DNA of 64,000 nt from Margaritifera margaritifera (GCA_029931535.1 JAQPZY010001684.1:2605001-2669000); one strand, 5' to 3'; counted from the stretch's first letter, positions 25,325-37,688 are shown. Made by a program: numbers and translations. The notes: a model not told the origin generated them from the sequence alone.

Positions 25325-25500
25325 AACCTATTAGATTCTGCAGTCTTAAGGTCAGAAGTTATGTTCATGGTAAGTCTATAAGAAAATAATGGTTTATGCT
25401 CATTAACTTTCGTTGAAGACCCCATATCTTGACCAAAGGTCAGGGTCCTTGAGACCCATTGGTCAATAATTTCCGGAATCAATCATACCCAACAAGAGCC
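25325..25500. repeat. Continuation of the ~140-bp array after the LINE
   Basis: TTATGTTCATGGTAAGTCTATAA and CTTGACCAAAGGTCAGGGTC match the unit at 21120-21240, showing that the array was split by the LINE. Confidence 0.7.
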
Positions 25501-28500
25501 TACATAGATGTACATGCCAACCACGAATAATTTTGCATAGTGATTCTGCATTTTTGGATGTCACTACGGCACTACAGTGAGTGGAGCTGCACTACAAATT
25601 CCATTTCCATCCCAGTTTTGTCTGAGCTCAGTAGGCAGTTCTGTGTTTGAATAGCACAAGCTGATTGGACAAGCCACCTGGATTTCCTGGAAATTTCTGT
25701 ATTTTAGCTAATAATATTACACCTACTATATCATGTAGGCTAAAGCATGAAGCATATGGCGAGTATATGTTGAACTGACTTGCTCTAAAAAAATAACCAT
25801 TATTAATGATGTCATCCTCATCCAAGTCGCATCAAAAGTATCAGTTAGAGTATACATGTGGCCTGTTCTGGAACACTAGAAATAATGACTGTGCCATTTT
25901 CTATCAGGCACATAGAAAGGGATGATATTAGACAGCATATGAGTGGGTCCAAACACATGCACCGGTCCAAGCTGGTGGCAACTAAGCTTGGAGATATCAT
26001 TTTGTTTTTCCAATCCTGGACCAGCAGAAGATAAAGTGACTATGCAGAGATATTGTTCATAGACTTTTTGATTGAACATAATATACCTATACTGTATAAA
26101 GATTGAAGTTTGAATTGTAATAAAAGTATTGTCATCTGAAAATGCACTACATTGCAATGTTACTTAGAGTTCTTTTTTGCTGTTGTAATTTACAAAAATG
26201 TGTTTGTTTTTTTAACTACTTATAGCAGAATTGAAAACATTTTTTCACTACTGAAAACTAGAGCTTCCACTACTGAAAACTAAAGTTTCCACTACTGCAA
26301 AGCTTCCAGAGGGGTTGGCATGTATGCATAGAGGATTATTTTAATACTAGGGAGGCATGTAATGTGTCATTCATAGTACACTTGTTAGATTCAATGCAAA
26401 CTGCACAGACCCTGCACTTTGAGCACATTATGCAACGTCAGATCTGCGTCACAGTTTAGTCCACATTATACTAAGGTTAATATGGTATCACCTTTCTACC
26501 TCCTACATCGTCATTGATGTCAGCATCCATGCATATATAAGCTTGTAAATATGTACAACCTTGCCACATCTCAACCATTCTTTTTTCCTAGGTTCTAGGC
26601 AGCAGTTTGGAGTGTGTTTCATAGCACCTACTCTCTGGGGAGGGGGCAGAGGGGGTTAACTTTGTACATATACATTATTTGTACATTCGTAATTAGGTTT
26701 TGTATTTAGCTCATTACCACATAGGTTTTTTGCACTCTATATACAAAAAGGGTTGTTTTCCTTTTTGTTTAATTTCTAAATGAAGAAAGACGCATCAAAT
26801 GGGGATCTACCTATCAGAAATGTTTAAAACTGTGAAGTGTTATGAATAGTTTTCTGAGCAGGTACTACTGCTCATTCTATTATTTTTTTTAATATTCTTT
26901 TTTTCTCACAATTGTAATACAAGTGATCTTATCATCACAAATCCTTCAAAACATTTAGGCAACGATCAGGGGGAAAATTAGAGGGCAAGCAAATGAGAGA
27001 GAGGGTAGAGAAATAAATCTTGAAAAAAAAGTCATCCCCTTTAATAGGGTACAGAAATTTTGATTGCATACACATATCTTTATAACTAAACCTTAGCTTT
27101 ATAGATTTATGATGGGCAAATAAGAGCAACTAATATCAAGTGAAATATTGGTGAAATATTATGTTAGGAGATAAGAGGTTAAATTGAAACAGGCAGGTCT
27201 CCCATTTACCATTTTGAAGAATTGCAGTTTATTTCTGAATAGTTATATTGTAAGTAATTTTGGCAAAAAATATAGATATGATGTTCCTTTCTCTCTCAGT
27301 GTGGCTTACATAAATATAAAAGTTAAAAAATATGCAGAGATCATGCTATTGTGTTTTACTGTATAGTATTGTCTTAATTCTTTCCAATGATTGTCATAAT
27401 TTTTTTTTCTTGATCTATTAATGAGCATGTTGACTGTAGGTGAAGCATTAAACATTTCAATTTCTTAAATTTCTTCAAGACTACTGTTTATTTCATAACC
27501 TATCACAAATTGACTACATGTTAGCAAATTCTTTGTTCTAGTATGTCTCTTCTGCATACATATCAGGAAGAGGTAATACCTGTGCCAACTATGTGAGAGT
27601 TATACTTTAAAATGCAGTTATTTTTAAAAGATGTGATAGAAAAGTACAATAATGAATATGGGGTTTGAAGATTGATCAGAAACCTAAATATTTGTTTTTT
27701 AAACTTGCATTGATGAGGGGATGCATCTTGATAAGTATTACACCCTTATTACACAAAGTGGTATCTGTGAGCTATTTTCCATGCTTCAGTGACTCCATTG
27801 TAAGTCTGTGTTTAAATTTATATTTTGGGTGCTGTTCATGTTAGAATCATGAAACGTGATGATCGGATGCATCTCTGTTAGTACTACACGTTTACACCAA
27901 AGGTTACTGTGACCTACATTGTATCCTTTACTAACATAGGTTGATTATTTGTGTTTAGCTCATAACAACATAGATTTTCCAAGCTATATTACATCCTAGC
28001 CTGCACTGAAGGCCATTTCTGGCCAGTGCACTTGAAAGTTGAAATAAACACATTTATTTATTGGTAAACTTGCTGTATTAATGGTTTACATTGTATATGG
28101 TGGTATGTTTTCCTTATCAGGTTAACTGTGTATTGTACATGTGAATAAGTACAGGAACTTGATGAGTGGACTGCATGCTTTTTCCTGTGAAGCCTCATTT
28201 ATAGTGGCTACTCTCGGTAATTACTGATTAATGAAATATGCTGGTAATACTGGTTATCACTCCAAGAGTACTCAAAGTCTGTGACTTTCACACAGTAAAA
28301 TGCGTCTTCTAGGGTTGGACAATACTAATAGCTTCCGAAGCAGATTTTAAGAACAGTGATTTATAAACAAGGAAAAAAACTTAATCTGGTTTTTATCAAC
28401 TCATTATAATACCTCCACTTTAATATCAGTTTTTTTTACTGTTTTGTCTTTTATACCCTGTCACAGTTTTTATGTATGTATGTGGTTTAATCGCATGTCA

Positions 28501-28749
28501 GCACAATACTGGTTATATAGTGCCAATTAAAAGTTCTAAAAGCAAAGATAACAATTTGCATAAGAAACTTTAGTTAGAAAAGGAGCCAACATGTCGTTCT
28601 CAATAGTTATTCTGAATTTATTTTCTGCATAATAATTAAATGTTTACAGTTGCTGCTGGAGACTTCTAAAAGCTTCCCAGAGGCAAGCTATATAATCATG
28701 TAATCGTAGATTTCATTCTGGCCATAGAAGTTGTTGCCCTTTTCATCTC
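25501..28749. other. Intronic DNA without recognised gene
   Basis: AT-rich intron between membrane-protein exons C and D. It includes a decayed palindromic MITE fragment at 26395-26470 and a short CTTCCACTACTGAAAACTA tandem near 26250-26300. Nothing else is supported. Confidence 0.5.
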
Positions 28750-29300
28750 CATGACTGAAATGTGGAGTGATACAGCAATAGCAATGTCTGTCCATCCATA
28801 AACAAGGTGGTGCTGCAACATAACTTTAGTTTGCTGTGGTCTTTTTTTTCTCAAACCTCATATGTGGCTTACCCATGGGTAGAGGCAGCAGCCTATCAGT
28901 TTTGGCAGAGCCAAGATCAAGGTCATTGGATTTTCCTTTGTGCATGACAAGTAAAGTTTTCTTGACCTAATTTTCAACCAACTTCATAGGTAGACTACAC
29001 TTGGGCAGGGGAAGCTCACTATTTATTCCGAGTCCAAGAGATGAAAGGTCAGGGTCACTGGAGTTTACTTTGTAATATTTTTTGCTTTGTTTCTGCTTGA
29101 TAAGTCCATTTTCTTGTATCCACTTTTCCTAAAACTTCATAAGTACTGCGATTGATAGATAAGAGGTCAAGATCAAGATGTGAAATTGCCAGATGATGTT
29201 CATTTTACATTTGTAATAGCCATGTTTTGTTGGGGGAGTCATCCTTCTATGGCAGGTTGGGGGCGGGGCAATATATGACAGAATTTTTAACTGCAGTTAG
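28750..29300. repeat. Degraded ~140-bp array copies
   Basis: Phrases such as AGATCAAGGTCATTGGATTTTCCTT and GGTAGACTACACTTGGGCAGGGGAAG resemble the array at 20165-22325 but are more diverged. Confidence 0.4.
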
Positions 29301-29693
29301 TCCTAAAGTTTCTGATGGATCTCAGTGATTCTTAGTACATATTGTGGTCATCATGTGAAGATGTACATACTGTCCTGATCCTTTTGCTTTCATCATTTTT
29401 GCTCTTTTTGACTTAAAGTTGAAGACAACTATTCTCACAGTTGTGTTCAGTTGAGAATGCTATAGACTCATCTTTATCATGGAGTAGGGGTGGGATGCAG
29501 GAGAGTCAAGCGTATATTTATGTGAGCAAATTGCTCAATCCGTTCCTCTGACCTTCATGGTGGTTTTATATTTACTAACTAGCTGCTCATATGACAAAGA
29601 TAAATATACATGTTTAAATAATGTAGAGCATACATTAGGATTTTCAGATTGTAAATTATTAATAAATCTGGTTCAAATTTTTTTTGGTTTTAG

Positions 29694-29939
29694 ATTGCAA
29701 ACCCACCCAACATGCCTCTAACAATGGACATGTCTGACGAAGAGCAAGGATCAAACAGTGGATGTGCCAGTGTCATGGATAAAAGCCAAGTATCAGACTT
29801 TACAAGCATGGATCACTTTTATGAAAGCATCCAAGAAAGGTATAGTCTAGCGGATCCTAGACCACACAGATTTACCTCCCTTCAGCTCATGGAGCCCACT
29901 GAAAATACAGATCAGGATTCCTTTACTTCTGTTTTTAGC
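29694..29939 (+). CDS. Membrane protein exon D (acidic cytoplasmic tail)
   Basis: Acceptor TTTTGGTTTTAG at 29693, donor TTTAGC|GTGAGT. 82 codons with no stop. It contains the acidic cluster MSDEEQGSNSGCASV, the phrase MDHFYESIQERYSLADP and LQLMEPTENTDQDS. YESI fits the YxxPhi pattern of endocytic sorting signals, but this is only a motif match. Phase 0 at both ends, so the exon could be skipped without frame loss. Confidence 0.7.
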
Positions 29940-30367
29940 GTGAGTGATTTTCATAACATCCTTATCAGAACTTGCATGTGGTTGTGCTTCTATCGTTTTC
30001 TTCACTATAGACCTGCAGTGGATTTTAACATGTTTACAAAAGTAGCATGCATTAATGAGACAAAAATATGACAAATCTTTATGAATTATTCTTCCCTTAA
30101 ATATTTCTTGGTATTGAGGATGTGTTTATTTGGTGGTGGTTTGTTGGGTGGTGGGGTTTTTTTGTGAGACAGTGTTTGTGGGGTTTGTTTTGTGAGGATT
30201 TGATGTTGGTTCAGCTTACTAGCTAGGTCAGAAGTTCATGATGGTTTTGAGTTGACTTTCTAAATATAACTTTAATGTTTTAAATATCTGTAAACCAGTC
30301 TATTTTTCCACCATTGCAATGGCGATTTAACACTTAACTTATGTTAAAAAATCTAAGTCTGTCAAAA

Positions 30368-30925
30368 AATTAATTTTAATAGCAGTAAGACATTGCCTGT
30401 CACTATTTCCTTGCTGACCTTTTCCAGGATGGAATTAACCTCATCCAAAATTAGAAAATTCATCCTCCCATTAGATGGAAAGATCCAGAACATCTTGAAC
30501 AAAAAGAACACAGACCCAGTCAGACCCCCCCCCCCCCCCCCCATCATAGGCCCTCATTTACTTGAACCAAGACTACTTGTGGAACATCAGATTGGGGTGG
30601 GAGCAGGGAATCTTTTGCTCTCATGACAGATAAATATTACATCATTCAAATTATTCCCCCCCCCCCCATATTTTAATATCAGTAAGACATTACCAGTCAC
30701 TATTGTCTTGCTGAATTTGCCAGTTTGAAGGGAGGCTGATGGCCTAAAAAACTGGTATAAAAATGATATAATACCCTTACAGTAGGAGTGTCCACTACTG
30801 TAACTTTGCAGCAGATTGGGCCACTTTTTGTGCCGTATCTATTGGGTAGTTCCGTCCCAGAAAAGGTAGGCAAGGCAATAGTGACAGGTAAGTATTACAT
30901 CATCAAAATTATTTTTTTCTTCCCC
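30368..30925. repeat. Inverted-repeat element with poly-C tracts (DIRS-terminus-like)
   Basis: AATTTTAATAGCAGTAAGACATTGCC followed by TGTCACTATT at the left, and AATAGTGACAGGTAAGTATTACATCATCAAAATT at the right, are imperfect inverted repeats. The middle contains two further partial copies (30640-30710) and C-runs of 18 and about 11. Similar ends occur at 13886 and 19130. The segment lies in the intron before exon E. Confidence 0.5.
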
Positions 30926-31005
30926 CCGCCCCCACCATGCCACCAAAAAAACTACATTTTGATTGGCATTTTACTAAATACCCGGCAGTTATGTTGGGTT
31001 ACATA

Positions 31006-32123
31006 TACTGTAGTATCATTTATTTTCATGGGGCTCAATTTTCGTGGTTTTGTAAAAAAAAAGACATTTTTGTCGGTACTTAAATTCGTGGTTTTGCCTG
31101 TCAAAGTTTGCATATTACTAAGTGTTTAATTTCGTGGTTTAACCTCTACAAATACCCAAAATAAAGAATACAAAAGAATATAACTCTGCCGACGCAAACG
31201 GCGGTCACTTGAATGTTTAAAACAATTATACCTCATGTATGAGCACAAATCAAAAACCTGACAAGTTCAATACTGACACCGTGTTTTTGTCCAAGTGAAT
31301 TAAGATGTGACCTAATTATCAGTGGTTTGAAGAAAGCTGGACTTGTTTAATTCTGCAATTTGGGGATTATTTACCTGACAAGCATTTGTGTGTACATTGA
31401 GACTTGATTGACACGATGTTGATACAATGGCTTTGTCCGAAAATCAGTGAAGTGTGAGCTTTAATACTCTGCTGTAATTAGTGTATATACGTAGTGTTTC
31501 ATTAATAATAGTGCTTCAAGCAATAGTTCTAGTATTTTACAGGCTTGTTGTTATTTTGGATTAAAAATGCATGGATAAAATGAAATGTGGTTTCAGGAGG
31601 ATTTAAATTGTTTAACAACAGTTGTACTCGAGTGAAGGATCGATTTGAACAAGTATTTAATTTAATTTTCATATACTATTATTTTTTATTATTCTTTCTT
31701 TCATTTTCAACATTACTAGTGTTTGAATACCTTATGGTTTTTCTCGTTTCTCTCTATCCTTACCTATCTCGCATATCGATTTAAGGCAGTGAGTGGAAAT
31801 TACAGCTATTGGATATCTTATCGACACGTGTGCATTGAAACAATATCAAATGCTTTATAATTCTTTTTACAAAGGTTTAAAATAAAACAAACACGTGTAA
31901 AAGCTAATATTTTATTTCCAAATTACAGTATTGAGGTTGATTTATGAAATACAAGTAGGTTCCTTAATCTCTAGGAACGATACATAGTAAGAAAATGAGC
32001 AGGGGGGGGTGCCGCCATCATCATACATGGCTAATTTTTCGTTGGGTATTTAAATTCGTGGTTTGGGGCAACAACGAAAAACACGAAAATTGGTCCCCCA
32101 CGAAAATTGATGATACTACAGTA
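31006..32123. mobile_element. Non-autonomous DNA transposon with long TIRs, about 1.1 kb
   Basis: Left end TACTGTAGTATCATTTATTT and right end (opposite strand) TACTGTAGTATCATCAATTT are inverted repeats. The match continues through TTTTCGTGG-type blocks and ATTCGTGGTTT, about 90 bp on each side with gaps. A TA at each edge would fit a TA target duplication as in Tc1/mariner-type elements. The interior (31150-32020) has no transposase frame. Confidence 0.65.
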
Positions 32124-33490
32124 CCTCAAAGTTTTGTGATAACTCTTTCTTAGTACCCTGGACCTTTCAATTTTCTGGACACCATATTTTCAAAATTTAG
32201 AATCATTTTCAATAGTACATACAATTTCTAAACACCAAGTACATTTTTGAAGCAGATGGAACAAAAATTCAAGCTGAAATGTAAATTAAGGAATGTTTTA
32301 CCTGTACAAAAAAAATAGGAGATGAAACCAATTTGATTACCTTAATTAAAGCGGGGTTCCTCTGGCCCTTCCAGCTTCTTTTTTTATCTTTCTACTGGCT
32401 GAGAGGACCGGTGACCGTCAGCTAACCAAAATCAGTTGATTTTTATTTCTCCGAGGGACCACCGTATTCTCACCACTCTGTTGCATTATCTACACAATTT
32501 CTAGTCATGAACAAGTATGCAGGGAAGGCCAAAATAATTTTACTTTCAATATATAATACATTAAGAATCAAACTGTACTTCCTTTCTTATGCAGAGGCTA
32601 TTAAAATTTTCAGGACTGAGGCCCATCTGTTATGTTTACTGTCACTAATCTTTTGATTCATGCATGAAAAAGGGGATGTCACTCTTAGTGAAAAAGATAA
32701 TTCAGTTGGAAATGCATGTCTAACACAACTGGACCTTTGTAAACACTTATCTTAAATGGCAGTATATCTGCATGTACAAAAAAAAATAGAAACACTAGAA
32801 CTGCTAACAAAAAGAAAAACAAAAACCAGAACTGCAACCATGATTCTTTATTTGGTAGCAAGGATATAATGTAACCTTGTTTACCTAACCCACTTCCATC
32901 CAGCACTGAACGTGCTGGGTGCGTCAGAACACAACAAAGATATTAATTTTCTTGTAAAGATATTCAGGAAAATTGATAATTTTATCTGCACACAAATTAT
33001 CTGGGCAGCAAGAGAAGTATGTAATTATTTTTTAATGTCCACAAAAATAGATAACTGATGGTATCTTATATTAGTTACAATTGTAAAATACACTGCATGT
33101 CTACATTGAAACAAACTAAATACTAAGAGGTTTTTTCCTGGTTCATTGTTTCCTCCACTTTCATGAACACTTTTGGCCAACATCTGAACCATTGATTGTG
33201 CTTTGTATGAGTTAAAAGAACTTGTTGTGTATATATTGTAAAATAAAGTTCAAATTAACTTTATAGATGATTTATCATGCACATATTTTTAGCTCTTTTG
33301 CACTAAGTGGAGAGAGCTGACGCTAGACCCGAAGTGTCATCAGCGTTGACATTGGTTTTAGCAAATGTAGTGACTTTTATGTTTTAGTTCGTTTGTGTGC
33401 GAGCTAGCTTTGCCATCATCTGACAGCTCTATTTCTTGTTATAGATGACATGCAGCGTAGTGTACACAGTTATTTTTTTTCTCAATTTAG
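32124..33490. other. Intron before the last coding exon; nothing recognised
   Basis: AT-rich unique sequence ending in the exon E acceptor TTTTTTCTCAATTTAG. No repeats with clear ends or coding blocks were seen. Confidence 0.5.
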
Positions 33491-34432
33491 GAATCTGCCG
33501 GCTATGTCAATAGAAGGAATTTACCACTGAGACCATTCCTCTCCTACCTTACCATTATTGGTAATGCTTCTAGATCAACAGTAAGTAATGAGACACTGAA
33601 TGATAGTTTGTCAGACTGCTTTACTGAAGATGGTCCGGTGATATCACTCCCCAACAATAGCAGGACTTTTGATGATTCTTCAGATACCAAGGATTTTTCT
33701 CAAGAAACTGGCCAAAATCAACAAGAAGCTATTCAAAGAGAGTCAAGACCCAGTCTGAGAGAACAGGGAACCAGTCTAAGAAAGCAAGAATGCAGCCTAA
33801 GAGAGCAGGAAGCCAGACCGAGTTGGGAAACAATATCCAGTCCACCATATGGACCTAGATCAAATCCACTACCCATTCAACAAATTTCCATTGTAAGAAG
33901 ATATCCAAGGAAGAGGAATAGAAGTAGTGGTTATGATAACTTCAAAAGTCTTAAGAAAGCTAAGAAAATCTTTTCAAAGAAAAAACAAACCAAATCCAGC
34001 ATTACTAGTGATGAAAGTGGAGATACAAGTCAACAAATGCGCCAGAAGGTATCTGAATTCACCTCAACACCCAAGGACTTTGAATTAATGGAGACAATCG
34101 GACAACCTTTGCCAAGACCAGTTCCAAAAATTAACATCTTTTTCCCAAGCAATAGTGAGATGGACACGTCTCTTACCAGCTCAAACTACCTTTCCTCCAT
34201 TAGTTCATTGTCACCCAGTGTCAATTCTCTATTACAGAGTAGCTCCTCAAACAGTCTGATGGTTCCAAAATGGATACCAAGTAAGCAATGCAAAGATATC
34301 GACGAAAGATACACCTCCCTGCCTCAAAATAGGTCTACAGGAGTCCAATGGATGTCTCAATTTGGCACTTCCAGCCACAAATCCAGTGCCACCTCACTAG
34401 AGACCATAGAAGAGGAAAAAATTAACAATTAG
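33491..34432 (+). CDS. Membrane protein exon E (last coding exon)
   Basis: Acceptor CTCAATTTAG at 33490; open for 313 codons to TAG at 34430-34432. In order it encodes: a short segment with NRRNLPLRPFLSYLTIIGN; an acidic/Ser/Thr region; three copies of an SLREQ/SLRKQ repeat (about 33756-33815); a strongly basic region (YPRKRNRSSG, then KSLKKAKKIFSKKKQ, about 33900-33990); Ser-rich low complexity (SSNYLSSISSLSPS, SSSSNSL); and the C terminus SLETIEEEKINN. Most of it should be disordered, with no enzymatic domain. The basic region could bind acidic lipid or act as a nuclear localisation signal after cleavage. AATAAA at about 34854 is a possible polyadenylation signal, though it lies inside a mobile element. 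Confidence 0.8.
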   Translation, partial: ESAGYVNRRNLPLRPFLSYLTIIGNASRSTVSNETLNDSLSDCFTEDGPVISLPNNSRTFDDSSDTKDFSQETGQNQQEAIQRESRPSLREQGTSLRKQECSLREQEARPSWETISSPPYGPRSNPLPIQQISIVRRYPRKRNRSSGYDNFKSLKKAKKIFSKKKQTKSSITSDESGDTSQQMRQKVSEFTSTPKDFELMETIGQPLPRPVPKINIFFPSNSEMDTSLTSSNYLSSISSLSPSVNSLLQSSSSNSLMVPKWIPSKQCKDIDERYTSLPQNRSTGVQWMSQFGTSSHKSSATSLETIEEEKINN

Positions 34433-34477
34433 CTAGTAATACATGTATCAACCGATAGGTCCTAAACTGGTTTATGT

Positions 34478-35650
34478 ACCGTATTTTCCAACCTATAAGT
34501 CAATGTGGAGTATAAGTCAAATTCATTAATTTTGTAAATTTTCCATCCTTCATCTCTATATAAATCAATGTGGAGTATAAGACGAAGCCAGATCAACACC
34601 TTGGCTTCGTCTTTTTCACTAGTAACTTCCAGTTTCATGAATATTAATGGTATCACTGTATGCTATTCCAGATTAATTGGGAAGTTGTAGTCACCAACGC
34701 TAATATGCTTTTTTCCTAGTTTCATTTTGGGGAGAGAGAGAGAGAGAGAGGGAGGTTAAAGGTTGATTGTGATCTGTATTCAGTTACCTGATGATTGTGA
34801 TCTTCCTCATGTACAAGGGCACTACTATATTCCATTATCAATTGACACCTCTGAATAAACAAACAGTTCATTCTTGTTTTAATTATGATATCCATTGTCA
34901 CAAGAACCACATGCTATGCAGTGTTATTTACATGATAATTAAATATGCCTAGAGCTCTGGCCAGGTTATTCCAGTTGACATTTGTTTGAGGTCAAGATTT
35001 GACAGACGAGATCAAATTAGTGAGGCTACCAATAGGGAAATGAGGTTATCCATAGGGAAATGAGTACTGTGAACATATGATAGTTATGTGCTTAATCTAC
35101 AGTATTTTTAAAATATTCATCGATCATTTGAGTCGTTAATACGGATTACATCCCTTTGAAGGATCAATTATATTAATGAAAAAGATGTATCCGGTAATTG
35201 CTCAAGTGCGTCAAATAAAATATTGGTAAATCAAATATCAATGGACTTATGGCTAAAAAAAAGCAAAATCCATTCATTTTTTTTTATAGGAACAGATGAT
35301 ATGCTTTGTATAAGTACAGTACACGATAGTGTATAGACTGTAAGTGGTACGTGGCCCATGAATTGTGAACTCTTTAAGCACATTCAAATGTATACAAAAT
35401 AATGATAAAAATTATAATATAAAAGTAGTCATATTAGTTTATAACAATTTACTGACATGGTAACTGAACAAGAATTGGTACAGCTATGTGACCTGTTTTC
35501 TATTTTGCCGATTACATCGCAAAGTCACAGTATTACTGGTACTTAAAGCAATTTAAATGACATAATCCATATATAAGTCAATTCGGAGAATAAGACGAAG
35601 CCCAGACTTCCAGGTTAAAAAGTATCGATTTACTGGCCAGAAAATATGGT
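34478..35650. mobile_element. Probable MITE with ACCGTATTTTCC-type ends
   Basis: Left ACCGTATTTTCCAACCTATAAGTC and right CCAGAAAATATGGT are inverted. Sub-terminal blocks AAGTCAAT..GGAGTATAAG(T/A)C are repeated inside both ends. The interior has a short (AG)n at 34734 and no coding signal. The element starts 46 bp after the membrane-protein stop codon, so it would form most of the 3' UTR. A clear target duplication was not found. Confidence 0.55.
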
Positions 35651-36019
35651 GCATATATATATATATTCATATCAGAGCTCTGAAAAATTTGTGAATTGTT
35701 GTCGGACATTAGTACCATCAGGAGCAGTTGAAGTCAATTCTGCATAGCATTACTTACCACCAGCACCGCCACCTTCTTCTTACCTGGAAAAGTTAACCCA
35801 AGTATATTTCCACATTTAATCTTTTATTAAAGTTTTTTAACCATTATATAGCTATGGAATTATCGATTATATGGTTAAAATGTGACAGAATCTTTTTCTT
35901 TTTTTTTCTTAAAATTTATTCAGTATTGCTCACTTCAGGTAACCATTATGACCCTAGCCCCAACTGTCTGAACATTCTGACCACCACTTATATATTGTTT
36001 AATTATAATTAATGAAGTA

Positions 36020-36096
<77 letters not shown>
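36020..36096. repeat. (AT)n microsatellite
   Basis: About 37 TA/AT dinucleotides at the left edge of the following tandem array. Confidence 0.97.
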
Positions 36097-36099
<3 letters not shown>

Positions 36100-37035
36100 G
36101 ACTTTATCTCAAAAACCTCTGAACAGAATTTAATCAAATCTGACAGTAAGTATCCTGGCTTGAAAACCTTTCATATTTGTACCAGTGATGTTGATCCACC
36201 ATCAAACATGGCTGCCATTACTAAAAGTAGAAAAGGTCTTTAAATTACTTGTCAAAAACCAATTAACAGAATTTTACCAAACTTGACAGATAGTAGACTG
36301 GCATGAAGACATTTCAAGTTTTTAAAAATTATGCTGATCTGTCATCAAATATGGCTGCCATTACTAAAAATAGAAAAACCTTTCAGATAACCTCTTCTCG
36401 AAAACTGCAAAACAGAATTGATCAATTTTGACAGTATTCTGGCATAAAGATCTTTAAAATTTGTACTAATAATGCCAATCTGCCATCAAATATTGGAGCC
36501 ATTAAAAAAAAATATAGCCTTTAAATGATTTCTTTGCCAAAACTCGTTTAATATAATTTGACCAAACTTGACAGAAAGCATCTGGCATGAAGACCTTTCA
36601 GTAAGTACAAATGACACCAATCTGCTGTTAAATATGGCTGCTGTTGCTAAAAATAGAAAAACCTTTAAACAACTTTTCCAAAACCACAGAACAGAACTTG
36701 ACTAAGCTTGACAAAAAGCAGCCTTAGAAGGAGGACTTTTAACATTTATACAAATGATGCCAATCTGTCATCAAATATCCTGCTGTAGCTAAAAATAAAA
36801 AAACCTTCAGTAACTTCTTCAAAATAACCACTTAACAGAATTTGACCAAATTTCACAGAAGGTGTCTTAGCTTGAATGCCTTTAGTGTAGCTGCTGTTAT
36901 TCAAAGTTGAAAAACATACACAACTTGATCTGAGCACAGATGCTGAACAGAATTTGACCAACTTTGACACAAAGCATTGTGGCATAGGAGCCTTTCAATA
37001 TTGGACAAATGGTGCTCATGTGCAGTCACATATGG
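36097..37035. repeat. ~120-bp diverged tandem array
   Basis: About eight units with the shared words ACAGAATTTGACCAAACTTGACAG, GGCATGAAGACCTTTCA, GCCAATCTGTCATCAAATATGGCTGCCATT and TAAAAATAGAAAAACCTTT. No coding potential. Confidence 0.8.
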
Positions 37036-37688
37036 ATGAAGATACGATAACTACAGAAACATCCTACTGACCCAGATTTCTTGGACAATTGCTTTTGCAT
37101 TTGGCTATTAGGCAGATGTCAGTGAGATGAGCAATCTTGGGCCCACTTGGCCCTATTGTTTGCAAAATTTTTTCGTTTTTTTGGTTAAATATACATCTTT
37201 TTGTAGGAATATAAATGTGTATACAGTAATTATTTTTTCCTAATGATGCACATGTTATAAACAGGTGCTTGAATTGTGTGATACTTTCAGTCATGGCTAG
37301 ATGTTTGGTTTCTTCTTTTGAAAAAAGCAACAGACTTTCGTTTCTGCATGTAAGGATTTTCTTTTTTCATTATCATTTGAAATAAACAACATACTTTCAT
37401 TCCTTCATATCAAGATTTTGTTTTTCCTATATCAAGTTCCTTGGAGTGTATATATACAAATAAGAAGATAAAAAAACCAGACATGTAGAATTTAAAATGC
37501 AAAACTATACATAATTTTTAATGGAAAAATACATATACAGCAAAATAGATTTTTTGTTTTTTATGTGTGATCTTATGTTGTCCATCAGTGCACATGAACA
37601 CCTTGTATGGCACAAATATCATTTCTTGCTCAGTAACTTATGAAGTACATGGTGGAGTGAAACCAACTTTTGTAAGTTTAATTGTACC

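Larger units (their letters stand above)
22325..25325 (+). mobile_element. Non-LTR retrotransposon (LINE) inserted in the array
   Basis: The ~140-bp array text stops near 22325 and continues after about 25325, so this ~3-kb segment is an insertion. It encodes, in order, the C-terminal part of an AP-type endonuclease, a linker, a reverse transcriptase and a C-terminal region. The 3' end reads ACAAAAATAAAG, a short A-rich tail. The endonuclease start is missing or unrecognisable, so the copy is probably 5'-truncated. The exact clade was not determined. Confidence 0.85.

Noticed and set aside
22325..25325. A host endonuclease or craniofacial-development-like gene
   Set aside because: The endonuclease-RT order, internal stops and insertion into a satellite array identify it as a LINE.
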